From Anaeramoeba ignava (lineage: Eukaryota; Metamonada; Anaeramoebidae), in contig JAPDFW010000084.1 in assembly GCA_028826165.1 (NCBI GenBank), forward strand, positions 276,001-340,000: DNA of 64,000 nt, in the 5' to 3' direction. The position numbers were made by a program, and so were the translations under genes. The first letter of the stretch is position 1. Every line of letters starts with the position of its first letter. Positions 1-9,619 of the stretch are shown here, one piece after another. The notes under the pieces are model-generated. The model was not told where the DNA came from. It saw nothing but the letters and a program-made list of their open reading frames with translations, and ran no database searches.

Positions 1-1596
1 CCTTTAAGAAAAGCTTTTATTTCACTTCCTGGAATGTTGTTTTTATCAGAAGTTTATTTTAATATTCAAGAAATGGAAGCTCTTTGTAATTTTTTTGGTC
101 CTTATGGAATTCGTTCAATTGATAATCAAATACTTAGATTTATTGTTAAAGATATTCTTGAATTGAAGGTTTATTTTTATTTAATTTAATTTTTATTTAA
201 TTTAATTTTGATTTTATTTAATTTTTATTTAATTTAATTTTAATTAGGATTTTGTTTTCCAAAATTCTGAAAATATTCAAAAATTTGCTGCTTGTTATAA
301 TGAATTAGATAAATCTTGGGAATTTATTAAAAAAATTACAAATATTGAAAAGATTCTTGATCTTTTAATTCATATTGGTGCAACTCTTCAATTAAGAGAA
401 TTAATTTATGAAGCACTTCATAAATCATTAAAAAACAATGCTTCTTTAATTTATGAAAATGTTGAATTAGCATTCACACAAGTAAATCATTAAAATTCAT
501 TTATAAAATTAAAATTCATTTATAAAATTAAATTTAAAATTAAAATTAAAATTAAAATTAAAATCAAATTTAAAATTAAAATTCATTTATAAAATTAAAA
601 TTCAATTTAAAATTAAAATTAAATTTAAAATTAAAATTAATTTTTTAAATTTTAAAATTTAAATTAAAATTTAAATTTAAAATTAAAATTCATTTATAAA
701 ATTAAAATTAAAATTAAAATTAAAATTAAAATTAAAATTCATTTATAAAATTAAAATTAAAATTAAAATTAAAATTAAATTTAAAATTAAAATTAAAATT
801 AAAATTAAAATTAAAATTAAAATTCATTTATAAAATTAAAATTAAAATTAAAATTAAAATTAAATTTAAAATTCATTTATAAAATTAAATTTAAAATTAA
901 AAGTATCCCGAAAATTTATTAGCCAAAGAAGAATTTATAGACATAGATTGTTATGCACAATCATGTGGATTATTATCAAATTCATTAGTAGATCATCCAT
1001 TTCGAGAAGCAATTATGATAGCAAATCAAACAGGAACAGGAATAGATTGGGGACTTTTACCTTATTTATTCGGAATATTATTTGCAAGTCCAACATGGAT
1101 TTTTGCAAATTATTTACCAAATATTGATTCTCATTTAAACAACTCACATTGCATTGTTAAATCAATTAAAAAACTCCTTGTTATTCCATTTACAGTTCAA
1201 AGAAAACACATCACAAAATTGGAAGAAGAAGGAGAAATTTATTTGAAAAATCAATTCAGAAAATTCATTGAAGTTTCTTCTTTTGTTATTCTTCAAGTGG
1301 ATCGCAATAAAGATCCTAAAAAACCTGTTTTAATTCGTGATATGTTTGTGATTCTTGATAAATTTATTGATAATTCAAATATTTTCTCTCGTGATTTACT
1401 TGATGAATTTATTCCTTATACTTTTTTAAGAACAATTTATTCTCGTTTCTTTAGAGAAACTAAAGCTGACCAAAAAGATGAAGATTTTGCAAAGGTTTCA
1501 AATGAACCAAAAGAAGAAATTATTGAAAATTCTCAACCTCAAATCTCTCAAACAAAATCAATTAATGAAAATGAGAAAGAAATCGAAAATAATTAA
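1..1596 (+). CDS. NAP1: NAP1/Hem (Nck-associated protein 1), SCAR/WAVE complex subunit, C-terminal part
   Basis: The gene is cut by the left window edge. Three exons are visible, 1-168, 248-481 and 904-1596, all joined in phase 0, with introns GT..TAG (169-247) and GT..AAG (482-903). They give about 364 residues of the C-terminal part of a roughly 1,100-residue protein. Landmarks of NAP1/Hem are the stretch FFGPYGIRSIDNQILRFI, the segment with a NNSHCIVKSIKKL core (animal NCKAP1 has NNIHCLAKAINQI), and the end FIPYTFLRTIYSRFF. The family forms a scaffold with Sra1/CYFIP that holds SCAR/WAVE and drives Arp2/3 actin branching at the leading edge. The last 35 residues are a charged, low-complexity tail. 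No other family shows this order of motifs, so the identification is firm; the N-terminus lies outside the window. Confidence 0.9.
482..903 (+). repeat. AAAATT hexamer array forming an intron of NAP1
   Basis: The intron consists of imperfect AAAATT and AAATTT units interspersed with an ATTCATTTATAAAATT variant that recurs several times. It begins GTAAAT and ends AAAAG. No coding potential is seen. Confidence 0.85.
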
Positions 1597-1667
1597 CAAA
1601 AAAATTTGGTTTTAATTTTTTAATAAAAATAAAAATAAAAATAAATAAAAATAAATAAATAAAATAA

Positions 1668-1810
1668 TGATGTGGACGGGATTCGAACCCGCGCTTCCAA
1701 AGGAAAATGACTTTCTAGTGTTAATCCTATAAGACGGACCATTTAATAAATTAAATGATCAAAGGGAAATAGGAATATAAACATCGCCTTAACCACTCGG
1801 CCACCACATC
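1668..1810 (-). tRNA. tRNA-Ser, probably AGA anticodon, interrupted by about 55 nt
   Basis: On the minus strand the ends form a perfect 7-bp acceptor stem (GATGTGG with CCACATC). A Ser/Leu-type D arm GGCCGAGTGGTTAAGGC, a T arm GCGGGTTCGAATCCCGT and a long variable arm (TTTCC, loop, GGAAG) are all present, so this is a class II tRNA. The 3' half contains CTAGAAA followed by GTCAT, which is the tRNA-Ser(AGA) loop plus 3' anticodon stem, but the matching 5' stem ATGAC is broken after ATG. The insert lies before the anticodon, not at the usual position after base 37. Its ends can pair with each other (GTT..TTCCTAT with ATAGGATTAAC). An A run on the plus strand just left of it supplies a Pol III T-run terminator. 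The exact splice points cannot be fixed, and a decayed tRNA is possible. Confidence 0.75.
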
Positions 1811-2958
1811 TTTTTATTTTAATTTTTATTTTAATTTTTTTTTATATTTTTTAAAAATTGGAAAAAGACCTCTTTTATAATCAAATTTATTTTCTATTTC
1901 TAATTAAATTATTAATATAAATTTATTTTCTATTTATAAATAAATTTACTTTTTATTTATAAATAAATTATTAATATAAATTTACTTTCTATTTATAAAT
2001 AAATTAATAATATAAATTTATTTTCTATTTATAAATAAATTAATAATATAAATTTATTTTTTTATTTTAAATTTATTTTTTATTTTAAATAAATTAATAT
2101 AAATTTATTTTTCAATTTATAAATAAATTATTAATATAAATTTATTTTCTATTTCTAATTAAATTATTAATATAAATTTACTTTTTATTTCTAATTAAAT
2201 AAATTAAATAAATAAATTTTTATTTTCTATTTCCTTATAAATTAAAAATTTATTTTCTATTTAATAAAATATAAATTTTATTTTCAATTTATTTAAATAA
2301 ATAATTAATTTAAATTTCTATTTCTAAATAAATTAATAATATAAATTTTTTTAAAAATGAATTTTCCCTTCATTTCTAAATAAATTTAATAATATAAATT
2401 TATTTTCTATTTCTAAATAAATTAATAATATAATTTTACTTTAAATTTTTTATAAATAAATTTATAATATAAATTTACTTTCGAATTTCTAAATAAATTA
2501 TTAATATAAATTTACTTTCTATTTTTATAATTAAATTATTAATATAAATTTATATTTACTTTTTCTATTTATAAATAAATTATTAATATAAATTTACTTT
2601 TTATTTCTAAATAAATTATTAATATAAATTTATTTTCAATTTATAAATAAATTATTAATATAAATTTATTTTCTATTTCTAAATAAATTTATTTGGTATT
2701 TCTAAATAAATTATTAATATAAATTTACTTTCAATTTATAAATAAAATAATTAATATAATTTTAATTTAAAAAAAAATTTTATAAATAAAATAAATTTAC
2801 TTTCTATTTATAAATAAATTTATTTTCTATTTCTAAATAAATTATTAATATAAATTTACTTTCTATTTATAAATAAATTATTAAAATAAAAATTAACGGA
2901 AATTTGAAAATGAAAAAATGAAAAAATGAAAAATATTTTATTTTTATTTATTTTTATT
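1811..2958. repeat. Intergenic tandem repeat, unit about 35-40 bp
   Basis: This gene-free stretch is a degenerate tandem array whose unit reads roughly AAATAAATTATTAATATAAA followed by TTTACTTTCTATTTAT. Copies vary by small indels and by Ttattt/Tacttt exchange. No gene is seen in it. The last 60 bases turn into the A-rich GAAAAATGAAAAAT-type sequence seen at gene ends here. Confidence 0.8.
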
Positions 2959-3318
2959 TTAATTTAAATTTGAATTTGAATTATTCTTTTCTTCAATTTC
3001 CATATTATTTTCAGCTTCATTTGGTAATGTTGCAAAATTTGTACAAGAAATAAATTGCAAAAGTTTTGGAAAATGTTGATATTTTTCACATAATTCAGTT
3101 TTCTTTTGAAGAATTTTTTTTTTCTGATCTAAAAGTTCTAATTGTTCTTCACGAGTAATTTTAAGTTCAGGACTGCTTTCAAGAATAGAAAAGCATTTTT
3201 CAATTTTTTCATCAAAAATTTGTACAGCTTTTGCAACTTCAACTGTTGAATTATTTTCAATTTTTTCTAATATTTTTAATACTTTTGGTAAAAGTTGAAA
3301 ATTTTGTTCAAATTCCAT
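2959..3318 (-). CDS. MED9: Mediator complex subunit 9-like protein
   Basis: A single exon of 119 residues. It resembles Med9: an N-terminal LLPKVLKILEKIE helix, a middle segment with SPELKITREEQLELLDQ (human Med9 has MPGIHLSPEQQQQQLQS at this place) and then KKTELCEKYQHF (human KNELLQKYKSL). Med9 is a small, helical subunit of the Mediator middle module, which links activators to RNA polymerase II. Residues 10-85 are predicted coiled coil. The C-terminal 30 residues are a polar N/E-rich tail. Upstream of the ATG is a run of TTTTTCA units on the coding strand. The match is to a short, weakly conserved family, so a generic coiled-coil protein remains possible. Confidence 0.55.
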   Translation of the reverse strand: MEFEQNFQLLPKVLKILEKIENNSTVEVAKAVQIFDEKIEKCFSILESSPELKITREEQLELLDQKKKILQKKTELCEKYQHFPKLLQFISCTNFATLPNEAENNMEIEEKNNSNSNLN

Positions 3319-3338
3319 TTAAAAAATTAAATTTAAAA

Positions 3339-3377
3339 AAATGAAAAATGAAAAATGAAAAATGAAAAATGAAAAAT
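3339..3377 (-). promoter_or_regulatory. TTTTTCA repeat tract upstream of the Med9-like start
   Basis: Five to six copies of GAAAAAT on the plus strand read as (ATTTTTC)n on the coding strand, about 20 bases before the ATG. The same tract precedes most starts in the window, so it is a candidate core-promoter or 5' leader element. Function is inferred from recurrence only. Confidence 0.4.
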
Positions 3378-3465
3378 AAATTTTTTATTAAACTTTCTTT
3401 TTGTTTTTTTTTTTTTTGTTTTTGTTTTTTGTTTTTTCCGAATAATTTTGATTTCTTGTTTTAGA

Positions 3466-6400
3466 TTATTTTTTTTTTTGATTTAATTGCTCGTAAAAAA
3501 TCGAAAAAGATTTCTATTTAAAAAAAGGTTTTGTTTTTGTTAAAAAAATGTTAAAAATTTTTTTTTTGGATTAAAAAAATTTTTTCATACTTGAAAGCTG
3601 GAATAAAATGAGATGGATTCTTGTAATTTCATCACAAATAATTGAATCAATTTCACCATTTGAGGTAAATTATCAACAGAATTTGAAGAGTAAATAGATT
3701 GAATTTTTTTTGCAGTTTGTTGTGAAAGATTTAGATCTTTATTCTTTTTCTTAATTTGAGTTTCCAAATCAGAAAAAAGTGATGAATAAATGGAATTTTT
3801 TCTTTGATCTAATTGTGGATCAAATTGGGAAAGATCTTCAATTGAGTTAACAAATTCAAAAACTTCATCACTTTCTTTTTTTGTTTTAATTTCTTGAATA
3901 ATGTTTTGAATTTCTGAATTTTCTTGAATATTTTCACTTAATTTTTGGAATTCTTCAATATCGCTAATAGTATTTGAATCAAAAAAATACGATTCAATTG
4001 TTAATACTTGGTCAAATTTTTGTTGGTGAGCTTTAAAAAAAATATCTAATTTTTGGTCTGAATTTGTTGCTTGAGTTAAAAAGTTCCCAAATTTTTGAAC
4101 AAAAGAAAAAAATTCACTTTTTGTTTGAAAATATTAAAGTAATAATTTAAAAATTAAAATTAAATCAATTTCTTTTTGATTTAAATTTACGATTGTTTTA
4201 ATTCTTTTTGAACTTGAAAATATTGTGAGTGCATTTTTTCTCTTAATTGATTTTGATATTGAAATAATTTGTTTATCTGTTCCATTCCATTCTAAAATTC
4301 AATTTTGAATTTTAATTTTGAATTTTAATTTTAATTTTAATTTTAATTTTAATTTTAATTTTAAATTTTAATTTTAATTTTAATTTTAATTTTAATTTTA
4401 ATTTTGATTTTTGATTTTAATTTTGATTTTAATTTTAATTTTAATTTTAATTTTAATTTTAATTTTAAATTTTAATTTTAATTTTAATTTTAATTTTAAT
4501 TTTAATTTTAATTTTAATTTTAATTTTAATTTTAATTTTAATTTTGATTTTAATTTTAATTTTAATTTTAATTTAAATTTTAATTTTAAATTTTTGATTT
4601 TTAATTTTAATTTTAATTTTAATTTTAATTTTGATTTTGATTTTAATTTTAATTTTAATTTTGAATTTTAATTTTAATTTTAATTTTATAAATGAATTTT
4701 AATTTTAATTTTGATTTTAATTTTAATTTTAATTTTAATTTTAATTTTAATTTTAATTTTAATTTTGATTTTAATTTTAATTTTAAATTTTAATTTTAAT
4801 TTAATTTTAAATTTTAATTTGATTTTAATTTTAATTTTAATTTTAATTTTAATTTTAATTTTAATTTTAATTTTTAATTTTAATTTTAATTTTAATTTTA
4901 ATTTTAATTTTTAATTTTGAATTTTAATTTTAATTTTAATTTTAATTTTAATTTTAATTTGATTTTTGAATTTTAATTTTGAATTTTAATTTTAATTTTA
5001 ATTTTAATTTTAAGTTTTAATTTTAATTTTAGTTTAATTTTTGATTTTAATTTTGATTTTAAATTTTAATTTTAATTTTAATTTTGAGTTTTAATTTTAA
5101 TTTTAATTTTAATTTTAAATTTTAATTTTTAATTTTAATTTTAATTTTAATTTTAATTTTGATTTTGAATTTTAATTTTAATTTTAATTTTAATTTTAAT
5201 TTTAATTTTAATTTTAATTTTAATTTTAATTTTAATTTTAATTTTAAATTTGATTATTTTATACTTTGCTTATTATATCTTTCATAAAAGGTACTGAATT
5301 AGAAATTATGGAAATTTCTTGAAACAATGAATTATTGATAAATTCTTGAATGTTTTTTTCCAAATTATTGTATTTTTGTTCAATCATTTGAATTTGCTTT
5401 TCCAAAGAATCAAAATATTTTTTAATTGATTTCATAACAAAAATTGGAACTAAATTAACAAGTGGTTCATTTTTAATATACTCAGAAAAAATGACATCTT
5501 TTGATGGTTGTGTAATTAATTGATTGGGAGGAATTGCTTTCAAATTTTTATAACTTGGAATTTCAGTTAACATGAATTTTGCTTCTTTTTCTTCTTTTTC
5601 TAACATATTTGTTAATCTCTAATATAATATTTTTAAATTTTGATTTTAAATTTGATTTTGATTTTAATTTTGATTTTGATTTAATTTTAAATTATATTTA
5701 ACTGGTTCAATATCTTTCATTGCTTCATTAAGTTCAGTAAAATTTGATTTAATTTTTTTGAATTCTTTTAATCTGGAAGTTGCATAACGAAGTCTAGAAA
5801 TTTTCTCTTCATTTTTGATAGTTTTTTTTTTATGAGTTGAATCAGTTGAATAATCCAAATTCATTAATATATCCCAAAATAAAAGTTTTGATTGAATGTG
5901 ATCCCAAAATTCCTGGAATAATATAAATTTATTTTAATTTTGAATTTAAATTTTAATTTAATTTGATTTTAATTTTGATTTTAATTTCTAAATGTACAGT
6001 TGGCAATTTTTTACTAAAAGAAGCTGTCACATATCTCATTGCTTTTTTATAAAGTTCACAAATTTGAGATAAAACAGTTGGAGTAGACTTAAATTTTCCT
6101 GTTCTTTTTGACCATGAAAACATAGCTTCTTCACCTTGTGCAAGCATTATAGTTGAACAAAAATCTAAAAACTCAGGACTTAAATCAAATGTTGATTCTG
6201 GTAATTTCTTTGTGATTTCTTTAACAAAAAGAAACCATTTTGAAGCTTGTGAAAATATTCTCATAATTTCTTTAAGTTCTGCAACATCACTATAAGATAA
6301 AGTCATTGGTGCTTGGCTTAAAATTGATGCATAATTAAATAAAATTGATGCTTTTTCGAATTCGAAATCTGGGGAAGAATCTTTTTGAATTAAAATTAAT

Positions 6401-7394
6401 TTAAATATTTAATTTAATTTTATTTAATTTAATTTAATTTGATTTAATTTGATTTAATTTGATTTAATTTGATTTAATTTGATTTGATTTGATTTGATTT
6501 GATTTGATTTGATTTGATTTGATTTGATTTAATTTGATTTAATTTGATTTAATTTGATTTAAATATTTGATTTGATTTGATTTAAATATTTGATTTAAAT
6601 ATTTAATTTGATTTAATTTGATTTAATTTGATTTAATTTGATTTAAATATTTGATTTGATTTGATTTAATTTAATTTGATTTAATTTAATTTAATTTAAT
6701 TTTATTTGATTTGATTTAATTTAAATATTAAATTTGATTTGATTTGATTTGATTTAATTTGATTTGATTTAATTTGATTTAATTTAATTTGATTTAATTT
6801 AAATATTTAATTTGGTTTAATTTGATTTGATTTAATTTGATTTGATTTAAATATTTGATTTAAATATTTAATTTGATTTGATTTAATTTGATTTAATTTG
6901 ATTTAATTTGATTTAATTTGATTTGATTTAATTTAATTTAATTTAATTTGATTTGATTTGATTTGATTTAATTTAATTTAAATATTTGATTAAATATTTA
7001 CAAGTGCTATTCGCAAAGGATGAATTCCATTTCCATTTAATTTTGATCTTTTCTGCACCACCATAACGAGGATGTAATAATTTATTTTGTAATAAATTTA
7101 AATAACCGACATATCTTGTAAATAAAAAAAATAAAACGGAAAAAAAAATAAATTGATTTTTTTTTTTAAATATTTCTTTAAAAAAAATTACTCAAAAATA
7201 ATATCGTTGCTTTTATAAGAAGTGATTTCTCTTGATTTTTTTGCAAGTTCTTCAATTTTTTGAAAAGAATTTGAAAATTGTTTGACATCTCCTAGTTTTT
7301 TTTCAGTAAAAAAATTTGAAAGTTTTTTTGCAATTTTTGGTGATTTGCTTTTTTTTGATGGAATAATAATAAGTGAAGGTCTTATTGTAAGCAT
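3466..7394 (-). CDS. ALIX: Bro1-domain protein, ALIX/PDCD6IP type
   Basis: Eight exons in transcript order: 7394-7192, 7114-7002, 6380-5998, 5912-5703, 5618-5265, 4291-4191, 4116-3591 and 3513-3466. They join in consistent phases to a protein of about 645 residues. The Bro1 domain is shown by YVGYLNLLQNK near residue 70, SPDFEFEKASILFNYASILS near 110 and SPEFLDFCSTIMLAQGEEA near 170. Later exons show a segment matching the Bro1 C-terminus (EYIKNEPLVNLVPIFVMKSI), then long coiled coil like the ALIX V domain, ending in KFYNEL-like LQESISFYSSFQ. The proline-rich tail of animal ALIX is absent. The family binds ESCRT-III (CHMP4/Snf7) and acts in endosomal sorting, membrane repair and abscission. 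The start was chosen because it leads straight into the Bro1 fold. The final short exon is the least certain. Confidence 0.85.
4292..5264 (-). repeat. TTTTAA hexamer intron array in the ALIX gene
   Basis: About 970 bases of (TTTTAA)n on the plus strand with scattered TTTTGA units. It is bounded by a GT donor and a TTTTAG acceptor on the minus strand. Stop-free runs coding NFNFNF or LILILI here are artefacts of the hexamer. Confidence 0.85.
6381..7001 (-). repeat. TTTGA / TTTAATTTGA pentamer intron array in the ALIX gene
   Basis: The second intron is built of TTTGA and TTTAA pentamers broken by TTTAAATATT units. It is a different unit from the neighbouring hexamer intron of the same gene. GT donor and AAAAAG acceptor are on the minus strand. 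Confidence 0.85.
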
Positions 7395-7579
7395 TTTAAA
7401 AATTTATCAAAAAAAAAACGGAAAAAAAAAATGAAAATTAAAAATTTAAAAAAAAGGAAAAAAAAATTAAATTTAGAATTTAAAAAAAAAAAGAAAAAGC
7501 TTTTTTTTCCGATTTTTCTTTTTTCTTTCATTTTTTATTTTTTATTTTTTTCTAAATTAATTTGTTAAATTGTTAATTA
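7395..7579. promoter_or_regulatory. Divergent promoter region between ALIX and MECR
   Basis: These 185 bases separate two divergently transcribed starts. They contain A runs on the left half and T runs (TTTTTTCCGATTTTTC, then TTTCATTTTTTATTTT) on the right half, i.e. pyrimidine-rich leaders pointing both ways. No TATA box can be singled out in such AT-rich DNA. Confidence 0.5.
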
Positions 7580-8701
7580 ATGATTTCTTATTCTTTTTTT
7601 AATCAAAAAAAATCAACTTCTTCTTTTAATAAATTTTTATTTTCAACAATTTCAAATTATAAACAAATAATTTATTATCAACATGGAGATCCAAGAAAAG
7701 TATTAAAATTTGAAGAAGGAAATGAAGAAATCAAAAAAGAATTGAAACCCAATGAAATTCTAATTAAAATGAAAATGGCACCAATAAATCCGGCAGATTT
7801 AAATCAAATTGAAGGAGTTTATCCGTTGAAACCAAAGCTCCCCGCTATTGGAGGAAATGAAGGTATCGGGGAAGTTATTGAGATAGGAAAAGATGTCAAG
7901 AATCAAAATTTATTCAAGATTGGGGATTATGTTATTCCCACAAGACCAGCAATTGGAACTTGGAGAACTCACTTGAAAATCAATTATGAAAAAGCAGTTA
8001 AAATTTCTTCCAAAATTGACCCAGTTATATTGTCAAATATGGGACTTGTTCGAACAGCAATGAAATTAATAACCGGGTTTGAATCATTGAATAAAGGTGA
8101 TTTTCTTGTGCAAAATGCGGCTAATTCTGCTGTTGGTCAATCAGTTATTCAAATTGCAAAATTTTATGGATTTAAAACTATAAATTTTATTCGTTATAAA
8201 AATGCAAATTTATATAATGAAACAAAAAACTATCTTGAATCGATTGGCGCAGATTTTGTTTCGAATGATATTGAACTCAAAGATATTAAGAATTTTCGAA
8301 AGAAATTCAATCAAGAATGGGGATTTAAAAATCAAAAAAAACCGAAACTATTTTTAAATTGTGTTGGAGATTTTTGGGTTGATTTGATCGCAAAAATACT
8401 TGGTAATGATTCTTCTATTGTTACATATGGAGGGATGGCAAGAGGATCTAAAGTTTCTATTTCTCCTTCCAAATTAATTTTCCAAAATTTCAAGTTATTT
8501 GGTTTTTGGCTATCTCAATGGCTCAATACTCATTCTAATGATCAAATTATCAGTTTGAATTCTTTATGTCAAGATATGTTGCATCAAGTTGATTTCAAAA
8601 TTAAAACTCAAGTTGTTTCATTTAATGATTTTTATTTAGCTCTTGATAAAAATTTCAAAAATGAGCCAAATCGAGGAAAGATTGTTTTGAAAATGGATTA
8701 A
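7580..8701 (+). CDS. MECR: Mitochondrial-type trans-2-enoyl-(acyl carrier protein) reductase
   Basis: A single exon of 373 residues in the zinc-free MDR reductase family, and specifically MECR/ETR1. After a presequence-like N-terminus (about 30 residues rich in S, F, K, few acids) come YYQHGDPRKVLKFE, MAPINPADLNQIEGVYPLKP, LPAIGGNEGIGEVIEIG and GTWRTH. The NADPH-binding core shows QNAANSAVGQSVIQIAKFYG, then LNCVG and VTYGGMARG, and LFGFWLSQW near residue 310. MECR carries out the last reduction of type II fatty acid synthesis in mitochondria, which supplies lipoate precursors and acyl-ACP. Length equals the human enzyme. With the hydrogenase in the same window it suggests a mitochondrion-related organelle that still makes acyl chains; location is inferred from the N-terminus. 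Confidence 0.92.
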   Translation: MISYSFFNQKKSTSSFNKFLFSTISNYKQIIYYQHGDPRKVLKFEEGNEEIKKELKPNEILIKMKMAPINPADLNQIEGVYPLKPKLPAIGGNEGIGEVIEIGKDVKNQNLFKIGDYVIPTRPAIGTWRTHLKINYEKAVKISSKIDPVILSNMGLVRTAMKLITGFESLNKGDFLVQNAANSAVGQSVIQIAKFYGFKTINFIRYKNANLYNETKNYLESIGADFVSNDIELKDIKNFRKKFNQEWGFKNQKKPKLFLNCVGDFWVDLIAKILGNDSSIVTYGGMARGSKVSISPSKLIFQNFKLFGFWLSQWLNTHSNDQIISLNSLCQDMLHQVDFKIKTQVVSFNDFYLALDKNFKNEPNRGKIVLKMD

Positions 8702-9619
8702 ATTTGAAATGAAACTACAAAACAAAACAAAACAAAACAAATCAAATCAAATCAAAACAAATCAAATCAAATCAAATCAAATCAAATTAAATCAAATCAA
8801 ATATTTAAATTAAATCAAATTAAATCAAATTAATTCAATTCAATTCAATATTTAATATTCAATTCAATTCAATTCAATTCAATTCAATATTCAATTCAAT
8901 TCAATTCAATTCAATTCAATATTCAATTCGATATTCAATTCAATATTCAATTCAATTCAATATTCAATTCAATCCAATTCAATTCAATTCATTATTCAAT
9001 TCAATATTCGATTCAATATTCAATTAATATTCAATATTTCAATTCAATTCATATTTCAATTTATTCATTTCAATATTCAATTCAATATTCAATATTCAAT
9101 ATTCAATCATTATTCAATATTCAATATTCAATTTCAATTATTCAATTTAATTCAATATTCAATTCCAATATTTAATATTCAATATTCAATATTCAATTCA
9201 ATTCAATATTTAATCCAATATTCAATTCAATTCAATTCAATATTTAATATTCAATTCAATTCAATTCAATATTCAATTCAATATTTAATTTAATTCAATA
9301 TTCAATTCAATTCAATTCAATACAATTCAATATTTAATATTCAATTCAATATTCAATATTCAATATTCAATTTAATATTTAATTCAATATTTAATTTCCA
9401 ATTCAATTCAATTCAATATTCAATTCAATATTCAATTCAATATTCAATTCAATTCAATTTAATATTCAATTTAATATTCAATTCAATATTTAATTTAATT
9501 CAATATTCAATTCAATTTAATATTCAATTTAATTATCAATCTAAATAAAAATCAAATAAAAATCAAAATTTTTTTTTTCATTTTTTTTTTCATTTTTTTT
9601 TCTTTCTTTTATTTTAATA
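8702..9619. repeat. Intergenic pentamer arrays (AATCA, then CAATT with AATATT spacers)
   Basis: Downstream of MECR the DNA runs first as (AAAACA)/(AATCA)n to about 8830, then as (CAATT)n blocks separated by AATATT or TTTAATATT to about 9545. The last 70 bases are T-rich with TTTTTTTTCATTTT blocks and lead into the next gene's ATG. No gene is seen. Confidence 0.85.

Noticed and set aside
1811-2958. Mobile element or telomeric repeat
   Set aside because: No terminal repeats, transposase fragment or G-rich strand; degenerate AT tandem repeat only.
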